Source: Chitinophaga filiformis (GTDB lineage Bacteria > Bacteroidota > Bacteroidia > Chitinophagales > Chitinophagaceae). From it: a stretch of DNA of 64,000 nt. Of this stretch, positions 1 through 7,821 are shown in pieces (the first letter of the stretch is position 1; every line of letters starts with the position of its first letter). The stretch lies in assembly GCF_023100805.1 (NCBI RefSeq), contig NZ_CP095855.1, positions 5,249,001-5,313,000 on the forward strand, written 5' to 3'. The notes beneath the pieces were generated by a model. The model was not told the DNA's origin, ran no database searches, and saw only the letters and a program-made list of their open reading frames with translations. The position numbers and the translations under genes are program-made.

Positions 1-1
1 T

Positions 2-463
2 CTAAATGACATGAAAGCATTGGAAGCTCATGGCGCATCGCCCACCCTTAATGTGATCAAGCACTATGAGCGGGATGATGCCTACCCCTTTTTTCCAACT
101 GATGTTTATTCTTTTCATGTAGATCGCTCCCCTATACCAACCGATACCTTTTTATGCACTTACTATGGCGACTCGAGTGAGATATTACCGAATTCACAAG
201 GCATAAAGAAAGTACTCATTCCGGAAATACGTGATGAACTCAAAAAACTATACCATGGACCAGATGAAGGCTTTGAATCATTCTTAAGTGAACATTTCTT
301 TGATCTGCACTATCAGGCTAAACCTGATGCACGTCCTGTAAGCTTGGGCCTTGGTCACCTATGGAGGTTGGCAGTTGATCATCCCCAAAGTCAGGTGCCA
401 CCCTGTTTACACCGCGCACCTAAGGAAACATCCGGACGGAACAGGCTGTTGCTGATCTGTTGA
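2..463 (+). CDS. DUF1826-like protein, 5' partial
   Basis: The frame is open from the window edge, so the gene probably starts outside; the first ATG is at 11. The order of motifs resembles the DUF1826 family: FHVDR near residue 36, LCTYYG with an acidic residue after it, then HRAP followed by RLLLIC at the very end. The acid and histidine residues suggest a 2-oxoglutarate-oxygenase-like cupin fold, but that is inference from recalled relatives. The family has no firmly established role. No neighbour is visible upstream; the next gene is convergent. Family assignment is tentative. Confidence 0.45.
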   Translation, partial: LNDMKALEAHGASPTLNVIKHYERDDAYPFFPTDVYSFHVDRSPIPTDTFLCTYYGDSSEILPNSQGIKKVLIPEIRDELKKLYHGPDEGFESFLSEHFFDLHYQAKPDARPVSLGLGHLWRLAVDHPQSQVPPCLHRAPKETSGRNRLLLIC

Positions 464-583
464 ATAAGATGATCCAGACGATAACTTGGCCGCTCTCCTT
501 CCATATGCAGATATGACAACCGGTAGGATGAACGTTTCCGCTATCGGTTAGTATCGAGGAAATTACATCCTTTTAGCAGAAAG

Positions 584-1018
584 TTATTGTTGATTGTCCT
601 CCTGCTGTTTCAGATCCGGATAGCGGGCTGCCAGCTCCTCGTGCAGAAGGCGCATACCGTTTACATATGTAGATACCAGGATCCTTTTACCCTTTCCTTT
701 GTAGGGAATGATATGCAGATAGTTCCAGGCAAATTTGTATCCCTTTATGTCTGCCAGCAGGATCTCCCTGTTCACAAGCCTGGATACCTTACGGACACTG
801 TGATTATCCCAAAAGATCTTTTCATCCGCCTGAAGAATACCACACACAGCAACAACAATGGCAATGAGCGATACAGGTAAAATGAGAAAGAGACCTCTCC
901 TGAAAAAGGGATCGAAGAATGAATAGATCAACAGGCTAACAAACAAACATATCAGGGCGCCGAACAGGATGTAAGTGGCATTCCTCCAGCCGCGGGTCAG
1001 ATAAAAAACGTCTTCCAT
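584..1018 (-). CDS. Small membrane protein with two N-terminal TM segments
   Basis: A 144-residue protein with two hydrophobic segments at about residues 16-35 and 42-63, followed by a soluble C-terminal half of beta-rich character (IKGYKFAWNYLHIIPYKGKGKR). That layout, a TM hairpin followed by a small PH-like domain, is common in Bacteroidota proteins of unknown function. I do not recognise a specific family. It is convergent with the upstream DUF1826-like gene and divergent from the cupin gene, so it is probably a single-gene unit. Confidence 0.6.
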   Translation of the reverse strand: MEDVFYLTRGWRNATYILFGALICLFVSLLIYSFFDPFFRRGLFLILPVSLIAIVVAVCGILQADEKIFWDNHSVRKVSRLVNREILLADIKGYKFAWNYLHIIPYKGKGKRILVSTYVNGMRLLHEELAARYPDLKQQEDNQQ

Positions 1019-1244
1019 AGAATGAGGTAAATATTTTGTGTAAATATAAATTTTGCCCGTTAAAATCCCCCTTTTTTACATGGCGTCACTTTCAACAAAT
1101 CTCCCCCACGTCGCTAATTCATACTATTCTTCCTTATCCGGATACACGAAACTCATGATTATGACCATGGAATGCGCTAAATTCCTTAGCTTTAAACATC
1201 ACCCGTACCTGTCTCCATTGACAGCTACATTCAGTCAACCAAAT

Positions 1245-1595
1245 ATGAGCAACATACCCTTTCAAACGATAGACTGGACCACTATCGAAAAAACAACACA
1301 TACAGGAACAACAGGCACTGCAACCTGGCAAACGATGCAATTTGACGGGCTCAGGATCCGGCTGGTTGAATATTCAAAAGGCTACCTGGCTGACCACTGG
1401 TGTCAAAAAGGCCATATTGTTCATTGCCTGGAAGGAACTTTTATCAGCGAACTCGAAAACGGAGAACAAACCGTCCTTAGTAAGGGTATGACCTATGTTG
1501 TATCTGACGATCTGAGTTCCCACCGGTCTATTTCTGATGAAGGAGTTAAGCTGCTGATTATCGACGGCGACTTTCTAAAGTCAAGACTGGCTTGA
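1245..1595 (+). CDS. DHCW-motif cupin fold protein
   Basis: A 116-residue single-domain cupin. The hallmark is the DHWC variant ADHWCQKGHIVHCLEGTF at about residues 54-71, with the histidines expected to sit in the metal site, and the C-terminal strand VKLLIIDGDFL. The frame is open from 1053, but the residues before MSNIPFQTIDW are low-complexity and lie outside the domain, so I place the start at 1245, matching the usual 105-115 residue length. Proteins of this family are uncharacterised; they are probably small metal-binding or sensing proteins. It stands alone, 375 bp before the fucosidase. Confidence 0.75.
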   Translation: MSNIPFQTIDWTTIEKTTHTGTTGTATWQTMQFDGLRIRLVEYSKGYLADHWCQKGHIVHCLEGTFISELENGEQTVLSKGMTYVVSDDLSSHRSISDEGVKLLIIDGDFLKSRLA

Positions 1596-1970
1596 CAAAA
1601 GAACGCTGTGACCATTCTAAGAACAGTTGTTCATGATGACACTCAATGGTTACATTCCCGGTCAGCCACACAGGCGATAGATACTTTTCCAACAACCGGA
1701 AAACCCAAACGCTGAAAGAAGATGTAACCCAAGTCTGGCATCGGCTGTCCATCACTGAAGACATTGTCATTTGCGACTGAACGCACAAGGATGCTCCACC
1801 TACACCCGCCTGTTTTGCTTTTAAAGGATTTAAGGCATTAGCCAGTCCCTGCTATAAAGCAGATATAGCAATAGATCAGGTGAAACAGGTAAACGCCGCC
1901 AGAAAGAACAGTACAAGGGAAGACTTTTCACTACGAATAAAATAACGACATACTCAACTAAACTCCTATC
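1596..1970. other. Gap with a possible decayed reading frame
   Basis: No intact gene is visible. On the plus strand one frame opens with an ATG at 1646 and runs to 1945, interrupted only by a TGA at 1778-1780. The first half encodes 44 residues ending SITEDIVICD; the second half reads on for about 55 codons. I do not recognise the product. It may be a gene remnant or chance. The last 30 bp carry the leader of the fucosidase gene. Confidence 0.3.
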
Positions 1971-3338
1971 ATGAAAAAAAACTTGTATCGATTTGGCGTT
2001 CTTTTCCTGCTGGCAATTACGATGTTACAGGCACAGGCCCAGGAAAAGAAACGCATTGGCAATGAAACACCGGCTCAAAAACAAAAACGCATGGAATGGT
2101 GGACGCACGACCGTTTCGGCATGTTCATACACTGGGGCTTATATGCACAGGCAGCCAGGCATGAATGGGTAAAACGCTGGGAACGTTTGACAAATGACCA
2201 GTATCAGCCGTATTTTGATATGTTCAATCCGGATATGTTCGACCCTAAAGCCTGGGCGAAGTCGGCCAAAGCAGCAGGGATGAAATACGCAGTACTGACC
2301 ACCAAACACCATGAGGGCTTCTGCCTTTTTGATTCAAAATTTACAGACTATAAGGCTACCAATACGGCTGCCAAAAGAGACCTGGTAAAAGAGTTCGTGG
2401 ATGCATTCAGAGCAGAAGGTATTAAAATAGGTTTTTACTATTCCCTGCTGGACTGGCATCATCCTGACTTTCCTATTGACGCGTATCATCCTCAACAGCC
2501 GGCGGGTGACGCAGATACTGCCTATGCCCGCCTGAATAAAGGCAGGGACATGGCCAAATACAGGCTGTATATGAAGAACCAGATCACTGAGCTGCTGACC
2601 AAGTACGGAAAGATAGACATCATGTGGCTCGACTTTTCCTATCCCGGCAATAATGGCCATGGCAAAGGCAGTGAAGACTGGGGCTCAGTAGAATTACTGA
2701 AACTCATTCGCAAGCTGCAGCCAGGCATACTGGTAGATAATCGCCTGGGACTGGAAGCATATGAAGACGGCGCTGATTTCCTCACCCCGGAACAGGTAAA
2801 GCCGGAGGAACTGGAAAAATTCAAGGGACAAACCTGGGAAACCTGTCAGACCTTTTCCGGCTCATGGGGTTATTTCAGGGATGAGAATACCTGGAAAAGC
2901 ACCCACGATCTGCTCGCGCTGCTAATCACCTCTGTTAGCCAGGGTGGCAACCTGATACTGAACGTTGGCCCCACCGCACGCGGTGTTTTCGACGACCGTG
3001 CACAGCTCGCGTTAACTAATATCAGCAACTGGATGAAATTCAACAACCGTGCTATTTATGGCTGTACTTATGCGCCCGACACATTTAAGGCCCCGGCAAA
3101 CACGCTGCTCACCTATAATCCGCTTACAAAACGCCTGTATGTCCATTTAATGGAATATCCGGGAAGCACGCTGATCTTGCCGGGGTATAAGGGTAAAGTG
3201 AAATATTGCCAGTTTGCCCATGATAATTCTGAAATACTTCGCGATAAAACGGATAGTACGGGTAGCAATCTTATTCTCAAACTGCCGGCACAAAAACCCA
3301 ATGTGGAGGTGCCCGTTATTGAGCTGGTATTAAATTAA
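1971..3338 (+). CDS. Alpha-L-fucosidase, glycoside hydrolase family 29
   Basis: Secreted 455-residue GH29 enzyme that removes terminal alpha-L-fucose from glycans with retention of configuration. A signal peptide (residues 1-24, ending AQAQ) is followed by the TIM-barrel domain: WWTHDRFGMFIHWGLYA near 43, the KHHEGFCLFDS motif near 112, FYYSLLDWHHPDF near 155, and the nucleophile region IDIMWLDFSYPG with the probable nucleophile Asp221. The C-terminal about 100 residues form the usual beta-sandwich. Length and motifs are complete. It is monocistronic, followed immediately by a perfect 14-bp terminator hairpin. It fits the fucose-containing plant or animal glycan degradation typical of this group. 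Confidence 0.92.
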   Translation: MKKNLYRFGVLFLLAITMLQAQAQEKKRIGNETPAQKQKRMEWWTHDRFGMFIHWGLYAQAARHEWVKRWERLTNDQYQPYFDMFNPDMFDPKAWAKSAKAAGMKYAVLTTKHHEGFCLFDSKFTDYKATNTAAKRDLVKEFVDAFRAEGIKIGFYYSLLDWHHPDFPIDAYHPQQPAGDADTAYARLNKGRDMAKYRLYMKNQITELLTKYGKIDIMWLDFSYPGNNGHGKGSEDWGSVELLKLIRKLQPGILVDNRLGLEAYEDGADFLTPEQVKPEELEKFKGQTWETCQTFSGSWGYFRDENTWKSTHDLLALLITSVSQGGNLILNVGPTARGVFDDRAQLALTNISNWMKFNNRAIYGCTYAPDTFKAPANTLLTYNPLTKRLYVHLMEYPGSTLILPGYKGKVKYCQFAHDNSEILRDKTDSTGSNLILKLPAQKPNVEVPVIELVLN

Positions 3339-3364
3339 TTACAAATCCCCTCATGTAATTTTCC

Positions 3365-3396
3365 AAATGCCTGCAGATATCCATCTGCAGGCATTT
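3365..3396 (+). terminator. Terminator hairpin after the fucosidase gene
   Basis: A perfect 14-bp stem (3365-3378 with 3383-3396) closes a 4-nt loop 27 bp after the fucosidase stop codon. The 3' arm ends in TTT. The stem is symmetrical enough to work in both directions, but the next leftward gene is more than 500 bp away. Confidence 0.75.
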
Positions 3397-3684
3397 CTGC
3401 TGTATACGCTGATAGCTGAAACGGCTGTTCCGGCTGTACTGGCTACACAGCTAATAATAAATAATCCGCTGTTCCTAAAAATGGTAAAGCATTTGGTGCA
3501 TATGATCTATTACAGACAGCAGATAAAAAGCACCCGTAAATCTAAACGTAAGCCAAGAAAGCCCCTCTTATCCCTAGTAATGCTTTCTTGCCCCCTGCAT
3601 TTCCCCTTTTCCGGGGATTGTCCCGCATACTGATAAAAGTTATATTACTAAGGATAGATTTTCCTTCATCTAAACCAAACGATT
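3397..3684. other. Non-coding spacer upstream of the precursor peptide
   Basis: No convincing gene. An open frame spans 3367-3633 on the plus strand but it includes the terminator hairpin and has no recognisable composition. The stretch should carry the promoter of the small peptide gene that begins at 3685. Confidence 0.4.
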
Positions 3685-3840
3685 ATGAAAAAAGAAACCA
3701 AAAAACTAAAGCTGAATAAAATAATTATTGCAAAGCTGAACGGAAATGCGCAAGCAGACCAGAAAAAAGCGCCCACAATAGGTGATTGGACCTGTGTCCT
3801 TACAGTCAGGACCTGTGCATCTGTTGAGTTTACATGCTGA
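3685..3840 (+). CDS. Class I lanthipeptide-like precursor peptide (orphan)
   Basis: A 51-residue peptide. The leader MKKETKKLKLNKIIIAKLNG has the L-x-L-x-K-x-x-I-A-x-L-N signature of Bacteroidota class I lanthipeptide and related natural-product precursors (pinensin-type leaders in Chitinophaga). The C-terminal part, GDWTCVLTVRTCASVEFTC, has three Cys and several Thr/Ser residues placed for thioether rings, and the last residue is Cys. The usual GG or GA cleavage site is not obvious; the core could begin near residue 32. No LanB, LanC, protease or transporter gene is nearby, so it would depend on enzymes encoded elsewhere. Modification and export are inference. Confidence 0.72.
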   Translation: MKKETKKLKLNKIIIAKLNGNAQADQKKAPTIGDWTCVLTVRTCASVEFTC

Positions 3841-3938
3841 CCTCGCCTTGACAAGAGGGCCGGGCTTCTTTCAGAGCGGCAGGCTGGAAAGCTCGCCGTT
3901 CTGTATTTTCCCTAAGGTTAGTGTACTAAAAAAACCAC

Positions 3939-4367
3939 CTATGGCAACACTACGGTTTCAAACCAATATTTGAAAAAATTGCGGATCTTTTCATTGGTCC
4001 TGTCAAACGCGTCCGGTTTCTGTACAAATGAACTGGCACCCAGCGCGTAGCATTCCTTCGCAATCTTCGGATCATTTGATTCTGAAAGGATAACTACCGG
4101 CAGATGGCGGTATTCCATATCTGCCTTCAATTGTTTTAGTACCTCCTTACCGTCCTGTGGGGTGATGTTAAGATTGATCAGTATTACAGCAGGATATGGC
4201 TGGCCAGAGAGCCGGCACTGCTCCAGGTAAGTAAATAAAGCTTTGCTGGTATTTATAAATTCCAGCTGTACCTGGTATTGCTGCTCCTCAAAAACAGTAG
4301 TGGTTAGAAATCGATCATCCGGATCGTGTTCCAGCATTAAGATCACAGGTAGAGAGATGTCTGGCAT
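3939..4367 (-). CDS. Response-regulator receiver domain lacking the phospho-acceptor Asp
   Basis: A single-domain receiver of 142 residues. The acidic pair (H14-D15 and D17-D18 region, LEHDPDD), the conserved Ser95 (VVILSES) and Lys117 (FVQKPD) are in place. The phosphorylation strand reads VILINLNITPQDG, so the usual Asp is Asn65. Such a protein cannot be phosphorylated at the normal position and may signal as a constitutive or phosphorylation-independent partner. It is the last gene of a leftward run with a SEC-C protein and a histidine kinase 1.5 kb upstream. Start taken at the only ATG before the first strand. Confidence 0.85.
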   Translation of the reverse strand: MPDISLPVILMLEHDPDDRFLTTTVFEEQQYQVQLEFINTSKALFTYLEQCRLSGQPYPAVILINLNITPQDGKEVLKQLKADMEYRHLPVVILSESNDPKIAKECYALGASSFVQKPDAFDRTNEKIRNFFKYWFETVVLP

Positions 4368-4390
4368 TGTTGAAAGTTTAAAATAGTCAT

Positions 4391-5077
4391 TTATGAGTTA
4401 TCATCTGCCTTTTCCTTTTCTTCATTGGCAAGCTCGTTCATCTTCACCACAGTGTCCTTCACCTTCTCGATAGAAGCCGGCAGATTTTTTCCATGACAGT
4501 TACTATATGGCTTCATGCTCCCACAATAACATGTACTTCCCAGCTTCCCTCCTTCTCTGAAAAAGAGTAATGCATTGTTGAACAGGGTGTCATAATGATT
4601 GTAGACGTTTCCTGTAAATGTGCTAAAATGATGTTGCTCATCTCCCACACGGGTAGCAAATTGTAGCAAATAATCTTTCATTCCGGCCAACAGAATGATA
4701 TGATCCACCAGCGGATTGTCCACAACACTACTCCTGATATTGGCAATATGCTTTCCCTCGTATGTAAATCTGTCATCAGGAATAAACAATATCTTTTCCA
4801 CCGGTACGCGCGATGGTGTGACATCAACCAGGTTCCCCTCCTCATCTTCCCATACAGCATGGTGTTCGCCCTCGCATATAACATCACTTAACCAAACTGC
4901 CCATCCATAAACAAGGCTTCCGCCGTCTCTGGCAACTTTATTCTCCACATTAGCATAACTGTTACCAGGCATCGCCACCGGATCGGGCCTTACAGGCACA
5001 ATTTCATGTTCATATTCTGACCCGATCTTATCGATCAGTTTCCGGACCGGGCCGGTAATCTCCATTGGACTTGTCAT
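4391..5077 (-). CDS. SEC-C motif protein
   Basis: A 228-residue soluble protein whose C-terminus carries a SEC-C-type zinc motif, CYCGSMKPYSNCHGK at about 187-201 (C-x-C-x8-C-H). In SecA, YchJ and other proteins this motif binds zinc and mediates protein contacts. The N-terminal 180 residues are not recognised; they contain a beta-rich stretch (SLVYGWAVWLSD, HHAVWEDEEGNLVDVTP). The acidic tail (EEKEKADDNS) is unstructured. It lies 23 bp upstream of the receiver gene and 162 bp downstream of the truncated P-loop gene in the same direction. Function unknown. Confidence 0.7.
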   Translation of the reverse strand: MTSPMEITGPVRKLIDKIGSEYEHEIVPVRPDPVAMPGNSYANVENKVARDGGSLVYGWAVWLSDVICEGEHHAVWEDEEGNLVDVTPSRVPVEKILFIPDDRFTYEGKHIANIRSSVVDNPLVDHIILLAGMKDYLLQFATRVGDEQHHFSTFTGNVYNHYDTLFNNALLFFREGGKLGSTCYCGSMKPYSNCHGKNLPASIEKVKDTVVKMNELANEEKEKADDNS

Positions 5078-5239
5078 AGTTAATCAACCTTAAAGTAATA
5101 TAGGTACGGCATACGCTGCGTATCCCCCCTGCAGAGCAGTAAGGGGACAAAATTAGTGAAGTCATACGAATAATCAAGTTGCCCCGGGGTTTTGCCACGA
5201 AAGCAGCCCCCATAATGGTCGATATACCGTCAAAAACCA

Positions 5240-5608
5240 TCATTTATTCCAAAGCAGATGTTTCGGACATGTTTGATACGCCAGTGCGCGCGCAAAACGT
5301 GATTTTCCCGATCCACACATCCCCCTCATCAGCAGGAAAGGCTTTGTTTTTATTGCCATCAACAGCTGGCGGTAGGGGTGGTCAAAATCCACATAAGCCG
5401 GAAAGGATGCGGCTAAGCTAATGCCCGATTTGTCGTTCCTTTTATTAGATATTTCAATGTTTGTTGTTCCCCCTTCGGTGGATTCACCCCCTCTCCCGGC
5501 AGGAGCACCGGAGGACGTCTCCGCTGACTCTTCCTCAAATCTATAGATCCGTCTCCTGCGCCTTCTGATATCTGACCGGTTAGTTCCTTGTGATACTACT
5601 TTTTCCAT
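5240..5608 (-). pseudogene. Truncated P-loop (AAA-type) protein
   Basis: The 122-residue frame begins with a basic stretch (DIRRRRRRIYRF), then a low-complexity Gly/Thr-rich segment, then PFLLMRGMCGSGKSRFARALAY, a clear Walker A motif (GMCGSGKS near 97-104) of the kind found in McrB-like or other AAA ATPases. Translation stops about 20 residues after the Walker A, so Walker B, sensors and arginine finger are missing. It is therefore either a decayed ATPase gene or an unusual short P-loop protein. It overlaps the preceding small gene by 29 bp and is read in the same direction. Confidence 0.5.
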
Positions 5609-5852
5609 GATTTTCGTTTTTTAGCATATAACATGATTCAACCAAGCGGGTAAGGTCCTCGCAGAAAATAATATTAAAGGCGGAATTGCAGTCCTGATCG
5701 TGACATGCCATCAGGAGAAGCGCCTTGATATGTTCTCTGAACTCCGGCAAGGGATAAGAATATAGGAAATCGCGTATTACGTCCATTGGTGACGCAATCT
5801 CTTCTTTAGTAAGTGTGAGTGGCTTTTGATGCCATTCCGGAAAGCTGTTCAT
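5580..5852 (-). CDS. Small protein related to the kinase N-terminal domain
   Basis: A 90-residue helical protein starting MNSFPEW at 5852; the frame is open further upstream but those residues overlap the kinase gene. Its sequence follows the same pattern as residues 17-83 of the neighbouring histidine kinase: LT-x-EEI-x-x-P-x-x-V-x-x-DF, then L-x-E-x-R-x-x-L-x-x-LL, then a C-terminal RL-x-E-A/S-x-y-ll helix. This resembles a small helical domain seen in many Bacteroidota hypothetical proteins. The local pairing suggests a domain duplication, with the small protein possibly competing in a protein-protein contact. Function is inferred only. Confidence 0.6.
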   Translation of the reverse strand: MNSFPEWHQKPLTLTKEEIASPMDVIRDFLYSYPLPEFREHIKALLLMACHDQDCNSAFNIIFCEDLTRLVESCYMLKNENHGKSSITRN

Positions 5853-5922
5853 AGTATTGTATTTTAGAATTAAATAAAACGCTTCTGAAAGAAAATGATG
5901 TACAGGTATTCTCGTTGATAAC

Positions 5923-6885
5923 CTAATCCCGTATTTCGCATGGAATACGGATGGTGAAACAGGTGAGGCCATCATTACTTGTAATTTCGATCTTGCCGCC
6001 CAGTGTCTCTGCATATAGCTCGCATAGATACAATCCTATCCCATACCCTGTTTCACCGGGACCGGCGTGATAATACAATCTCATCAGCTTATTGATCTCC
6101 TGTGCAGAAATTGTATGACCGTAGCTTAGGACTGAGAAGGACATATGGCCGTCCGATTCTGCAGCAATTAGTTGAATCTCTCTGCCCTCGCTATACTTGT
6201 AAGCATTATGGAGGAAGTTTTGAACTACTTGTCCCAGTTTAACTTTGTCGGTAACAATGGTTTTATGCTGCAGGTTGTTCAATTCGACAATCAGGTTTTT
6301 GTTAAATCGTTCATCAAGGATGTGACATGCAACAGTGCAGTCATCAATGAACGCTGCTATATTGAAGGGTGACACCTCCGCTCTCAATGCGAAATACTCA
6401 TCTCTGAAACAGGCGGTATTGATCATATTTTTTAGGATAAACATGCTGCCGGAAAGAATAGATTGCAGCGTTGTAAGATAAAAGGCGACATCTGGTCTGG
6501 TCACAAAGAAGGAATCGGTTTTGTCGACTAACGATTCCACCGCCAGAGATGCGCCTGAAAGTTGCGATTTGATCTCGTGTGCAAACAATGCCAGGAATCG
6601 TTCCACTGCTATCTCCCTGTTGGCGTGGCTATGAACCAATAGGAATGCTGCTTCAATCAGTCTCCTGTATTCTTTATCAACCAGGTCATAGCAGGTCTTT
6701 TTATCATAAGCGTCCGATCGGGAGATAGCCTTAAGTAACTTGTCCAGCCGTTGCTTTTCCGCTTGCAGATCGGAGGCATCGCAGAAATCGTTAAAAACTT
6801 CTATTGGATGCATTATCTCTTCATGCGAGAGACAAAACGGGAAGAAATTCTTTTTCTGAGTTAACGCTTCAATTGTTGTATTCAT
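5923..6885 (-). CDS. Soluble sensor histidine kinase
   Basis: A 320-residue kinase with no signal peptide or TM segment, so probably cytoplasmic. Residues 15-85 form the helical domain shared with the next gene. The phospho-acceptor helix has FAHEIKSQLSG with His103, and the ATPase domain has an N-box (VVQNFLHNAYKYS, Asn223/Asn227) and a G2 box GYGIGLYL at 280-287. The G1 box, normally DxGxG, reads VLSYGHTIS and is degenerate, so activity may be reduced. It heads a leftward run ending with a receiver that lacks its Asp, so the pair is unorthodox at both partners. Confidence 0.8.
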   Translation of the reverse strand: MNTTIEALTQKKNFFPFCLSHEEIMHPIEVFNDFCDASDLQAEKQRLDKLLKAISRSDAYDKKTCYDLVDKEYRRLIEAAFLLVHSHANREIAVERFLALFAHEIKSQLSGASLAVESLVDKTDSFFVTRPDVAFYLTTLQSILSGSMFILKNMINTACFRDEYFALRAEVSPFNIAAFIDDCTVACHILDERFNKNLIVELNNLQHKTIVTDKVKLGQVVQNFLHNAYKYSEGREIQLIAAESDGHMSFSVLSYGHTISAQEINKLMRLYYHAGPGETGYGIGLYLCELYAETLGGKIEITSNDGLTCFTIRIPCEIRD

Positions 6886-6916
6886 TGGATATTATTTGTT
6901 AACAATGCCTGGTTAC

Positions 6917-6974
6917 GGGCATAACATCTAAGGCTGTGGAAAGGAAGTTCCACAGACGTATGCTGGATATGCCC
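6917..6974. other. Hairpin in the leader of the kinase gene
   Basis: An 8-bp perfect stem, CTGTGGAA (6934-6941) with TTCCACAG (6948-6955), closes a 6-nt loop. GGGCAT (6917-6922) can pair with ATGCCC (6969-6974) outside it. It has no T-run on either side, so a terminator is unlikely. It could be part of the kinase mRNA leader, which lies immediately to the left on the minus strand. Confidence 0.35.
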
Positions 6975-7197
6975 TGATCTTTGGTCTATCTGAAATGACT
7001 AATACTGAAATAGCTAGCCGCTAAATCCCCCATTCAGTAATGGTATATAACCATACTGCGTAAAGTTGCTGACGTCATTTTATTTGTATCGCTTCCGGAT
7101 ACAACCCTGGAATAAAGAAGTAAGAAATTAGTGCAATACTTTAGTAGAGGAAGCATTTAAAGTGCGGAGAAAATAATAAGGGTCGGAACCCACCCGC

Positions 7198-7333
7198 ATT
7201 GTCGCTCCGGCTCTGACAAAGCCAACTACCTTTCGGTAGCCTGGTCCAATGCATAAGTAGGCCCAACCCTTTTTATGGGGGTTGAGCGCTTCAACTTATA
7301 CCTCGTACCTAAACTGTCAGATTTGAGCGACGA
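7198..7333. ncRNA. Candidate multi-stem structured RNA
   Basis: Six mutually compatible helices can be drawn. The closing helix is GTCGCTC (7201-7207) with GAGCGAC (7325-7331). Next is CTGACA (7213-7218) with TGTCAG (7315-7320). Inside it is one arm made of GCCA/TGGT (7221-7224 with 7242-7245) and CTACC/GGTAG (7226-7230 with 7235-7239, loop TTTC). The second arm is ATAAGT/ACTTAT (7253-7258 with 7294-7299) enclosing CAACCC/GGGTTG (7264-7269 with 7279-7284). The result is a three-way junction of about 130 nt. I do not recognise a known family. Orientation is not determined by pairing. Confidence 0.4.
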
Positions 7334-7766
7334 GATTTCGTTAAACGCTTACCTTCTTGTCATAAGTAGCGAAAATAATGATTTCTTACCGAAAAGGTTA
7401 ACTCATTATCGATAGCTATATACAAGCATGATAATTATAAAAGCAAGTTAATGAAGAAACAAATACACGACAAAAAAAATAATTCAGAAAATATATGTGT
7501 CGACGTTAGATGTGTTTTTCGAACCGATTGCATATTGCAATCGCTTTCATCAGATGGCAAGGCCCTTCCCTGTTTATCATTAATTGAAAAATCCGCAAGC
7601 GCCGCACCATTGCGATTTTGGACATCCGGTATTGTACTTTGGAGATCGGGAATATATTTACAAGCGGCAGTCATTTTGCGCCTCTTCTCCCCTATCTTTA
7701 TAGCGGAAATGAACGTGACTAAACCGGACATTGATCATAGTTCGATCGCCCATTGATCGCTCCCGA

Positions 7767-7821
7767 ACGAACAAACTACGAACAAACTACGACTGAACTA
7801 CGACCAAACTACGACCAAACT
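7767..7821. repeat. Five tandem 11-bp repeats upstream of the DUF6266 gene
   Basis: Five head-to-tail copies of an 11-bp unit: ACGAACAAACT twice, ACGACTGAACT once, ACGACCAAACT twice. They end 62 bp before the start codon of the DUF6266 gene. An 11-bp period puts each copy on one face of the helix, as for cooperative protein binding. The units contain ACAAACTAC, close to ACAAACTGC in the 21-bp-spaced repeats at 45215-45265, suggesting a shared LytTR-type regulator. Confidence 0.8.

Noticed and set aside
1558..1788. Leftward 76-codon open frame
   Set aside because: No domain, no start context, and it overlaps a plus-strand frame with better composition; likely chance.
3367..3633. 88-codon frame overlapping the fucosidase terminator
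   Set aside because: The start lies inside the terminator stem and the composition is not protein-like.
3666..3854. Leftward frame opposite the lanthipeptide-like precursor
   Set aside because: Antisense shadow; the plus-strand peptide has a recognised leader pattern.
7435..7756. Two opposite open frames of about 100 codons
   Set aside because: No recognisable features in either; they overlap almost fully and occupy a region rich in palindromes and repeats.
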